Shown one piece after another: positions 25,988 through 33,382 of a stretch of DNA of 64,000 nucleotides; position 1 is the stretch's first letter; every line of letters starts with the position of its first letter. Position numbers and translations under genes: made by a program. The stretch is from Parachlamydiales bacterium (GTDB lineage: Bacteria > Chlamydiota > Chlamydiia > Chlamydiales > Rhabdochlamydiaceae), in contig JAGVMG010000062.1 in NCBI GenBank assembly GCA_020053915.1, positions 1 through 64,000 on the forward strand, read 5' to 3'. The notes beneath the pieces were generated by a model that was given only the letters and a program-made list of their open reading frames with translations, did no database searches and was not told where the DNA came from.

Positions 25988-27020
25988 CGATCACTTGCCA
26001 AGACGAAGGATCCGTGTTGGCAACTCCTGAATAAGTGGCAGTTGAATCTGATTTGGAATACAAGACACTGCTCTTAGAAAAATCGTGCTGTTTCACGATA
26101 TGCGCAATTCCTTCTGCGATAAGGGCGCCCCCTTCTTTGCTAGGCTCAATTCCAGCTTCATATAATTTTCGATGCGGGTTAAACGTATTGGGCAGATCCA
26201 AAATAGGAATTCGATCCTTTTTAGCCTGTTCCAAAATCGGCTGATAAAATGCATGCAAGAGCGCTCCAAATACAGCGTGGCTGATTTTCTTTCCTAAGAG
26301 GATATCTTTTGTTACCGAAAGAGGAATCACTTTTTGGGTCAAATAAAGCCCGAGCGCGCCACCTAATAATGCAGCTCCTCCAACGAGCAGTGAAATCTTT
26401 CCTGCAACGATCCAGAGGGGGGCGGTCAATAGAGCTAGGCAAGCGACATGGACTGTCATCGCAACAATTCCAATCGCTTGAAATATCGGATAAATGAGAT
26501 AGGGATCATGATTGGCGTCGGTGCGATACTGAAGCATCAAGATTGGACGGATATCACGCCCTTGCAAACTCTTGATCTTTTCGACAATTTGAAGGTAGCG
26601 ATTCTGAATGTCTGGAAGATTTGTCAGTAAACGCCAAGGAGTCAGCAAATTTTCTCTAAAATCATTCCCGCCGACACTCAAGACAATGTAGTGAGTGGCA
26701 TCGGGACGCGCCGCAATGTTTTGTTCTAATTTTTCAAGAGGGCGAACGGTGATCTCTTTAGGAGCTTTTGTTCGCATGTATGCTTTTTTTTCATGGCTAC
26801 GCGGAAGCACTGCACCCACTTTATCTCCATTCAAAACGGATTTCGTGGTAAAGCCGTCATACGCGAGACTATTAACGACCAATCGGTCTGTTTTTAAACG
26901 CTCCTGAAGCAAGCCCTCGACAGAGTCGTTCTTCGCCTTTTCAACATTAGAACCATCGAGCATCCAAAACAGGTTATCTAAGGTGGAATCTCCAAGAGTG
27001 TGCACGTAGCCAATAGCCAT
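25980..27020 (-). CDS. SGNH/GDSL hydrolase with internal hydrophobic segment
   Basis: 346 residues. The esterase/lipase blocks are visible: GDST at 10-13 (nucleophile Ser12), VGGND at 116-120, and a late Asp/His region (DLPNTFNPH, 275-283). Between blocks, residues about 178-235 form a long hydrophobic stretch, probably two membrane-crossing helices with a short turn. That bilobed hydrophobic unit is unusual in this family and resembles the hairpin of chlamydial inclusion membrane proteins. There is no signal peptide. A GAGGAG ribosome-binding site precedes the ATG. First gene of a two-gene operon with the FAD protein. Confidence 0.75.
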   Translation of the reverse strand: MAIGYVHTLGDSTLDNLFWMLDGSNVEKAKNDSVEGLLQERLKTDRLVVNSLAYDGFTTKSVLNGDKVGAVLPRSHEKKAYMRTKAPKEITVRPLEKLEQNIAARPDATHYIVLSVGGNDFRENLLTPWRLLTNLPDIQNRYLQIVEKIKSLQGRDIRPILMLQYRTDANHDPYLIYPIFQAIGIVAMTVHVACLALLTAPLWIVAGKISLLVGGAALLGGALGLYLTQKVIPLSVTKDILLGKKISHAVFGALLHAFYQPILEQAKKDRIPILDLPNTFNPHRKLYEAGIEPSKEGGALIAEGIAHIVKQHDFSKSSVLYSKSDSTATYSGVANTDPSSWQVIDV

Positions 27021-27105
27021 AATCTCCTCAAAATTTTTTGAAGAGATTATAATCTTCTTGTGAATTTATCACAATAAATACAAAACAAGAAATAACCGAG
27101 AGACT

Positions 27106-27513
27106 TTAATTAAATAAAACAGAAGTAAATAGATTTTTTAACACCTCAGGAAGAGGCACAGAAGCTTGAGTCATTCGATCGACCGCCACCTGGACAATCT
27201 TGACTTTACCCACCTCTATTTGTCTTTGTAGGTCGAATAACCGATAGGATAGAGTCAACGAAGAGTTGCCCATCTTTTCCACTTCCATCTTTACCTCGAT
27301 CTCATCTCCGACATGCAGCGGAGCTGTATAATCTGCTTCCGAATGCACTACAGGCAATAAGACAGAGGAATCGAGCAGCCGCCTTAAAGAAAATCCTTTA
27401 AATTGAAGAAATTCTTCAAAGGTTTCCATGGCAAATTTGAGCTGTTCTGTAAAGTATAGAACGCCTGTGGCATCGGTGCTTTGAAGGCGAATTTTAACGA
27501 GATGTGTAAACAT
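27106..27513 (-). CDS. Hotdog thioesterase, probable DHNA-CoA hydrolase
   Basis: 135 residues of the 4-hydroxybenzoyl-CoA thioesterase family. The active-site segment STDATGVLYFTEQL has Asp14 in the catalytic position, and LPVVHSEADYTAPLHVGDEI is the second conserved block. Both resemble cyanobacterial and plant DHNA-CoA thioesterases, the menaquinone/phylloquinone enzyme MenI. The men run at 12.7-21.1 kb lacks this step, so MenI is the best guess; a Tol-Pal-type YbgC thioesterase is the alternative, but no tol genes are nearby. Single gene. Confidence 0.7.
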   Translation of the reverse strand: MFTHLVKIRLQSTDATGVLYFTEQLKFAMETFEEFLQFKGFSLRRLLDSSVLLPVVHSEADYTAPLHVGDEIEVKMEVEKMGNSSLTLSYRLFDLQRQIEVGKVKIVQVAVDRMTQASVPLPEVLKNLFTSVLFN

Positions 27514-27656
27514 AAATTTAGATTAAAATAAAAAATTTTCTTTCTAATTTTTAAACGCTGAAATTTGAGTCTAACAGCTTCATCTTAAGTGGTAAATAGC
27601 GAAAACCAGAATAAAAAAATCTTTTAAAAACACCTTTCAAGAAAGGTTGGAGGATT

Positions 27657-29765
27657 GTGGAAAAAAGGGCAGTTTCCTATAATCCAACACTTTCTCATCA
27701 GGTCAAATTTAAGAGTAAATTCATGGATCATTGCGGAAACTCACATGTCCAAGAGAGCCCATCGCCGTCTGTACAAGGAGGGCATGCATCGCCTGTCGTA
27801 AACTCGCGTGCGCTTGCAGACTGCCTGCTCTCGCGTGGTCAGATGAGCTTGCTCAAATCGAACCTCAAACAAGGTCTAGAGCACTTTGATTCTGCAGTAA
27901 AGCTCGATCCTCACAATCCCAAACTCTATTTTGCGCAGGGCCTTTCCCTTTTTGAATACGGCAATGAAGAAGGAAAAGAAAAAGCGCTTCTTCTCGCTAG
28001 TAAAAAGTTCAAAATGGCCACGAGTTTAGATCCTCGCTATTTCGAAGCCTGGCTCGCCTGGGGCAGCACTTTGAGCACATTGGGATTGACCTATGATGAA
28101 CACCATTATTTTAAAGACGCGAAAGAAAAGCTAATCACTGCAGTGTCCTTGAGTGAAACTCAAGGTAAAGACAGTTTGGGAGAACTCTATTGGGAACTCG
28201 GCATTGTCTACTTCCATCTCGCCGAACATTCCGGAGAGGCGCTCGATCTGCATGATGCGATCGAATGTTTTCAAAAAACAGCGACATTCCAAGATGAGCT
28301 TTCGATCGACTTTTGGAGAGATTATGGGAATGCCTGCTCCACCTTTGCAGGTCAGATCAACGACATTCGCTTCTATGTTAAAGCAATCAGCTGCTTTAGA
28401 AACGCCGTCGGAATCGACTCCACTTCCAGTGAAGCGTGGTCTAAGCTCGCCTCTGCGATGAGACAGCTCTATCTTTTGACGCAAGATGAAGACCATTTTT
28501 CTCAGGCGCACGAATGCTTTGGCTCGGCGACCCACCTTCAGCCGAACGACGCAGAACTCTGGTTGAATTGGGCTCAATTCCTCCTCGAGTCCACACGCCG
28601 CGTTCCCGATCCTAAACGCCTGCGCTTATGCATCGAAAAATGCCACAGAGCCTACGCTATTGATGATTCACACCCGATGATTCAAGCCATTTGGGCAGAA
28701 GCACTCGCACTTCTTGGAGAAGCAACAGAACGCGTAGATTTGATCCACGATGCGCATAACAAGATTTCCGAAGCGATTGAAATCGACAGCGACCAGCCTG
28801 ATATCTGGTATTCGTATGGCATGTGCCTAAGTGCTTGTGGAAGATATTTCCACGATCACGACTATTACTACCAAGCGATTGAGAAATTTCAAACAGGCCT
28901 TTCAATCAATAGAACCTGCCATCGCCATTGGCATGCGCTCGGCAACACTTATTCCCTCATCGGTCAAATTGAAGGAGATCCGCAAAACTTCCACAGAGCC
29001 ATCCGCTTCCTCCAAAAAGCGATCGACCTCAATGCTTCTAGCTTATACATTTTTGATCAAGCCGTGGCTCTTTCTAAACTTGGAGACCTCACTCATGAGA
29101 AAAAATGGTACGATGACGCCATCATGTTCTTTGAGCGCGCACTCAACATGCAACGCAACGCGATCTACCAACATCCCCACTGGCTATTTCACTATGCCTG
29201 CACTTTAGATGCTCTTGGCGACTTCGACGAAGAAGAGACCTACTACGTACGCGCCATTGAAATTTTCTCCCATGTGCTCATGATCGATCCTGATCTCCAT
29301 GAAGTACACCACCGTTTAGCGCTCGCGCTCACACACCTCGGCGAGCTCACCTTCCAAGTCGATCATTTTTTTCGTGCGATCCATCACTACCGCCTCAGCT
29401 TGAAACACGACGAAGAAAACGACACGATCATCTTAGACTGGGCGATCACCTTAATCAACTTAGCGCAATACTCTTCTGATTCTGCTGAAGCGGATCAGTA
29501 CTATAAAGACGCAGAGCAAAAGCTAACGACCGCAGCGAAACTCGGCAACCTGCACGCTTTTTATCACTTGAGCTGCTTAAACTCTCTTTTAGACGAGCAA
29601 GAAAAGGCGATGGCCTTTTTACTCAAAGCAGACGCTCACCAAGCGCTGCCCCCTCTTGAAGAGATCTTAAGCGACGAGTGGCTCGACGGCCTTCGCGCTA
29701 CCCCCGATTTCAGATCCTTTATCGTCCAGCTTGAGCACCGCCCAAATCTCCAAGAAGAGCGGTAG
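27657..29765 (+). CDS. TPR-repeat protein
   Basis: 702 residues. A GGAGG site directly precedes the GTG at 27657, so GTG is preferred over the ATG at 27723. From about residue 55 to the end the protein is a solenoid of tetratricopeptide-like repeats (ALLLASKKFKMATSLDPRYF, AIEKFQTGLSINRTCHRHWH, AIRFLQKAIDLNASS), roughly 13-15 units, many with inserts such as a DEHHYF/DPQNFH motif. No signal peptide or membrane span. Such scaffolds bind partner proteins. It precedes yidC, with three stem-loops between. Confidence 0.85.
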   Translation: MEKRAVSYNPTLSHQVKFKSKFMDHCGNSHVQESPSPSVQGGHASPVVNSRALADCLLSRGQMSLLKSNLKQGLEHFDSAVKLDPHNPKLYFAQGLSLFEYGNEEGKEKALLLASKKFKMATSLDPRYFEAWLAWGSTLSTLGLTYDEHHYFKDAKEKLITAVSLSETQGKDSLGELYWELGIVYFHLAEHSGEALDLHDAIECFQKTATFQDELSIDFWRDYGNACSTFAGQINDIRFYVKAISCFRNAVGIDSTSSEAWSKLASAMRQLYLLTQDEDHFSQAHECFGSATHLQPNDAELWLNWAQFLLESTRRVPDPKRLRLCIEKCHRAYAIDDSHPMIQAIWAEALALLGEATERVDLIHDAHNKISEAIEIDSDQPDIWYSYGMCLSACGRYFHDHDYYYQAIEKFQTGLSINRTCHRHWHALGNTYSLIGQIEGDPQNFHRAIRFLQKAIDLNASSLYIFDQAVALSKLGDLTHEKKWYDDAIMFFERALNMQRNAIYQHPHWLFHYACTLDALGDFDEEETYYVRAIEIFSHVLMIDPDLHEVHHRLALALTHLGELTFQVDHFFRAIHHYRLSLKHDEENDTIILDWAITLINLAQYSSDSAEADQYYKDAEQKLTTAAKLGNLHAFYHLSCLNSLLDEQEKAMAFLLKADAHQALPPLEEILSDEWLDGLRATPDFRSFIVQLEHRPNLQEER

Positions 29766-29779
29766 TTCTCTACTGCTCT

Positions 29780-29852
29780 ACTCCAACTTTGGAGTGCAAA
29801 CAACCTGAAAAATCGGTTCTTCAGGTTGTTTGTGTATAGCTCAATATTGAGC
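29780..29852 (+). terminator. Three consecutive stem-loops between the TPR gene and yidC
   Basis: ACTCCA/TGGAGT at 29780-29795, CAAACAACCTGAA (29797-29809) with TTCAGGTTGTTTG (29820-29832), and the perfect palindrome GCTCAATATTGAGC at 29839-29852. The middle stem, 13 perfect pairs, is the best terminator candidate, though without a long T-tract. Confidence 0.65.
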
Positions 29853-29904
29853 CACTTGCTATCATGGCTTATTCTTCATCTGTTTTGCCCAAGGTTATTA
29901 CTCT

Positions 29905-31794
29905 ATGGATAGACGCACTCTACTCTTCGTGATCTCTTTGACCGTCGCCCTGTTCTTTGTCAACCAATGGTTTGACACGAAAAAGCCAGTCAATCAACCC
30001 GCTCCCGTCTCGGAAGTGAGAACCGAAGCAGCGGTAGCCCCTCTTGCAGCCTCAACCCCGCTCCCGGTTGCCAAACATGGGGAAGAGCAATTTTACGTCC
30101 TTGAAAACGAATTCCAGCAACTCGTTTTCTCCACAATGGGCGGCGCTTTGGCTGAGCTCAATCTTCCGCTCGCAAACAAAAACGATCCTGAAAATCCAGT
30201 TCGCCCCATTGGCTTTGATAAAGCTATCGAACAGGAGTCTCCTTATAATGATTATTTTCCTGCCTTTCCTTACCATATCGTTGACAGCGGAAAGGTGGCA
30301 TCTCAGTCTCAAGGAAAACTCGGCGGTTATTATCCGCTCTTACGCAGATCGATCAAAGCGCGTAATGGACAGGTTGCGCACGCGCTCTCTCCTCAGTTTT
30401 ACGGATTAAACATTAGCGCAGAAGATGGCAGCTTAGACAACCAGGTCTACCACGTCACTCGTTTTGAAAAGAATTTGATCCAGTTCGAGCTCGAGCAACC
30501 CCAGCGCCGCATCATCAAAACATTTAGCTTTGCTAAAGAAACAAAAGAAGCCCCCTATTGCGTTGATGTCAGCATTAAAGTCGAAGGCGATGCACGTAAT
30601 CTCTTCGTCAATACAGGTCTCCCTGAAGTGGAACTGATCTCAGGAAATGCGGCCCCAACACTTAAATACCGCCTCTTAACAAGCAATCCAAAAAAAATCC
30701 AGGTCAACACCATTTCACTGCCAAAAAATGGATTTACCGCAAGTGGAGCCCTTCCTAACTGGGTCTCCAACTCCAATGGTTTTTTTGGTCTGATCCTCGA
30801 CCCTTTAAGCGAAATCCCTACAGGATTCCGCACCTATCACGTCTCCGGGATTCAAGCGCCGACGCGTCTTACACTCATCGATGCGCAGTATCAGCTCTAT
30901 CCTGCGGATCAATACCCCGCCTATGATATCCAGCTGCCGCTCAGCGCGAAAACGATGCAGTTTCGCTTCTACGCAGGACCCTATGAAGATGATATTTTAG
31001 CACAAGTCGATCAAACCTATTTCGATGGAGCGAAGGGCTACAACCCGAGCTACACAGGTGCGATGAGCTTTCAGGGATGGTTTACGTTTATTTCTGAACC
31101 ATTCGCAAAATTCCTCTTCGTATTGATGCAATTTTTCTACAAAATCACTACCTCTTGGGGAGTTTCCATTATTTTGCTGACCCTCGCCTTGAGAATCATG
31201 CTCTATCCTCTCAACGCCTGGTCGATCAAATCCACCCTTAAAATGCAGCAGGTGGCACCAAAGGTTGCCCAGATCCAAGAAAAATATAAAAAAGATCCTA
31301 AGCGCGCCCAAATGGAAGTCATGAACCTGTACCGAGAAAAAGGAGTCAACCCACTTACGGGCTGCTTCCCACTCCTCATTCAGCTTCCCTTCCTTATTGG
31401 AATGTTCGATCTTCTCAAGTCGACCTTTGAGCTCCGCGGAGACAGCTTTATCCCTGGATGGATCGACAACCTAACCTCTCCTGATGTTCTCTTCTCTTGG
31501 AACTACCCGATCATCTTCTTTGGGACCAACTTCCACCTCCTTCCGTTCCTTTTAGGAGCGGTGATGTGGGTGCAACAGCGTTTCAGCGCCAGCGGTCCAA
31601 AAGACCCCAAAACGATGACCGACCAGCAGAAACAACAGAAATTCATGGGCAATATCATGACCCTCGTCTTTACTGTCATGTTCTACCATTTCCCCTCTGG
31701 CTTAAATATCTACTGGCTTTCTTCGATGGCTCTCGGCATATTGCAGCAATGGTACATGTCGCGGAAAATGCGCGCAGCCCAAGCGACAGTCTAA
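29905..31794 (+). CDS. yidC: Membrane protein insertase YidC
   Basis: 629 residues. An N-terminal signal-anchor (LLFVISLTVALFFVNQWF) is followed by a large periplasmic beta domain (about 50-360) and the conserved Oxa1-type membrane core (about 380-620), with TTSWGVSIILLTLALRIMLYPL, the cytoplasmic loop KMQQVAPKVAQIQEKYKKDP, and GVNPLTGCFPLLIQLPF. It inserts membrane proteins alone or with SecYEG. The size is typical for Gram-negative YidC, smaller than the chlamydial version I recall. It lies just upstream of dnaA, a neighbourhood common in chlamydiae. Confidence 0.96.
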   Translation: MDRRTLLFVISLTVALFFVNQWFDTKKPVNQPAPVSEVRTEAAVAPLAASTPLPVAKHGEEQFYVLENEFQQLVFSTMGGALAELNLPLANKNDPENPVRPIGFDKAIEQESPYNDYFPAFPYHIVDSGKVASQSQGKLGGYYPLLRRSIKARNGQVAHALSPQFYGLNISAEDGSLDNQVYHVTRFEKNLIQFELEQPQRRIIKTFSFAKETKEAPYCVDVSIKVEGDARNLFVNTGLPEVELISGNAAPTLKYRLLTSNPKKIQVNTISLPKNGFTASGALPNWVSNSNGFFGLILDPLSEIPTGFRTYHVSGIQAPTRLTLIDAQYQLYPADQYPAYDIQLPLSAKTMQFRFYAGPYEDDILAQVDQTYFDGAKGYNPSYTGAMSFQGWFTFISEPFAKFLFVLMQFFYKITTSWGVSIILLTLALRIMLYPLNAWSIKSTLKMQQVAPKVAQIQEKYKKDPKRAQMEVMNLYREKGVNPLTGCFPLLIQLPFLIGMFDLLKSTFELRGDSFIPGWIDNLTSPDVLFSWNYPIIFFGTNFHLLPFLLGAVMWVQQRFSASGPKDPKTMTDQQKQQKFMGNIMTLVFTVMFYHFPSGLNIYWLSSMALGILQQWYMSRKMRAAQATV

Positions 31795-31803
31795 GGATTG
31801 TAT

Positions 31804-31831
31804 TGGAGAGAATTGGTACCAATTCTCTCCA
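31804..31831. promoter_or_regulatory. Perfect 28-bp palindrome between yidC and dnaA
   Basis: TGGAGAGAATTGG-TACC-type palindrome, fully self-complementary from 31804 to 31831, nine bases after the yidC stop and 17 bases before the dnaA start. It has no loop, so it may be a protein-binding site or an intergenic hairpin rather than a classical terminator. No DnaA-box-like sequence was noticed. Confidence 0.65.
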
Positions 31832-31848
31832 CCAATTGAGCAATCATC

Positions 31849-33207
31849 ATGCAAGCGTGGAACAACTTCCTTCAGGCCCAAGAAAATTTGCTCGGCAAAG
31901 AACTTGTCGACAAATGGCTCCGCTCTCTTGTCCTCGTTCACTTTGATTCGGCAAATCTCTACCTCGAAGCCAAAGATTCCTTCCAGCTTACCTGGTTTGA
32001 AGAGCACATCCGCCCTCAGCTTAAAACAAAACTCTTCAACAACAACCACCGCCCCATCAAAGTCCACATTACGGTTCCCGAAGAGGGCACAGCCCCTGTC
32101 AAAGACGCCAAAAAGGGAAAAGCCAAATACCCCTCTTCTGCTCCTCTCATCTTAAACCCCGACCCCCTTGATCCTGCCGCCACGTTGGACAGCTTCATCG
32201 CTGGTAAAAGCAATACCATCCTCTATCAATTCTTTCAGGAACTGGTGGAAAACAAAATTGCAAAAGGCACCTTTAATCCGATCTATCTCCATGGCCCATC
32301 CGGAACAGGAAAAACACATCTCCTTATGGCCCTTAGCTCTGCTTTTACCAAAAAAGGGATCTCAACACTCTACGTCCGCAGCGAAACATTCACTGAACAT
32401 GTCGTGAATGCCATTCGATCTTCAGAAATGCAGCGGTTCCGTCAAAGCTACCGCAATGTCGATCTACTCATCGTCGACGATGTCCACATTTTTGCTAGAA
32501 GAGCTGCGACCCAAGAAGAGTTTTTCCACACCTTTAACGCCCTCCATACTGCTGGAAAGCAAATCATCCTCTCTGCAAACGTCGCGCCGCCTCACCTCGA
32601 AGAGATCGAACCCCGCCTCATTTCCCGTTTCGAATGGGGAATTACCTTCCACCTCGAAAAACTCGACATCACTGAACTCTCTCAAGTGCTAGAACACCGC
32701 TGCAACGCACTCGAATTCCCTCTCTCTAAGGATGTCATCGACTTTCTCATTGAGACGTTTCCCCCTCACCCCCACACCTTAAACCGCGCGCTAGACACTC
32801 TCATCCTCCGCACCCACCTCGAAAAAGACCGCGCTGAACATCGGAATAAATCCTCTTTGAACCGCAGCACCGCAGCACGTCTTCTCAAAGAGCTTATCGA
32901 ATCTGAAAAAAAGAGCGCGCTCACTCCTCAAAAAGTGATCAGCATCGTCGCAGGCTATTATGGAATCAGCTCTGAAGATTTACTGGGAAAATCGCAAACA
33001 CAAGAATGCGTCCTTCCCCGTCAGATCGCCATGCACCTTTGCCGCACACAGCTCTATCTTCCCTTCATGAAGATCGGCAACCTCTTCTCGCGAGACCACT
33101 CGACGGTCATGACGAGCGTCAAACAGATCCATTCCAAAATAGAGCAGCGCGAACCCGAACTCGCGCTTGCGCTCATCGAGATCCAAAAACGCTTAGAGCA
33201 ACATTAG
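31849..33207 (+). CDS. dnaA: Chromosomal replication initiator DnaA
   Basis: 452 residues with the full domain order: N-terminal DnaB-interaction domain (1 to about 85), variable linker, AAA+ ATPase (about 115-330, Walker A GPSGTGKTH, Walker B LLIVDDVHIF, sensor SRFEWG) and C-terminal DNA-binding domain with the signature LPRQIAMHLCRTQLYLPFMKIGNLFSRDHSTV. It melts the replication origin. Chlamydiae usually have two dnaA genes; only one is in this window. I saw no clear origin (cluster of TTATCCACA-like boxes) in the flanking gaps. Confidence 0.96.
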   Translation: MQAWNNFLQAQENLLGKELVDKWLRSLVLVHFDSANLYLEAKDSFQLTWFEEHIRPQLKTKLFNNNHRPIKVHITVPEEGTAPVKDAKKGKAKYPSSAPLILNPDPLDPAATLDSFIAGKSNTILYQFFQELVENKIAKGTFNPIYLHGPSGTGKTHLLMALSSAFTKKGISTLYVRSETFTEHVVNAIRSSEMQRFRQSYRNVDLLIVDDVHIFARRAATQEEFFHTFNALHTAGKQIILSANVAPPHLEEIEPRLISRFEWGITFHLEKLDITELSQVLEHRCNALEFPLSKDVIDFLIETFPPHPHTLNRALDTLILRTHLEKDRAEHRNKSSLNRSTAARLLKELIESEKKSALTPQKVISIVAGYYGISSEDLLGKSQTQECVLPRQIAMHLCRTQLYLPFMKIGNLFSRDHSTVMTSVKQIHSKIEQREPELALALIEIQKRLEQH

Positions 33208-33382
33208 AAAGGAACTGCAATTCAGAATGGACTGATCCTTCCCAACTCAAAAGCTCGTGAACTTCCTCAATTGCATTACCCTCTAGAGAATATTCAACCT
33301 TAAGCAAAATTGTAACAACTAACCTTGAAATAAATTATTTTTTTGGTATTTTCCAGACAGGACAGATAATAATAGGCAGGCG

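Noticed and set aside
31497-31946. 149-codon frame overlapping the yidC end and dnaA start
   Set aside because: Shadow of two conserved genes; the sequence has no domain and would overlap both.
33208-33382. Replication origin downstream of dnaA
   Set aside because: No cluster of DnaA-box-like 9-mers or AT-rich unwinding repeats was seen in this short gap.
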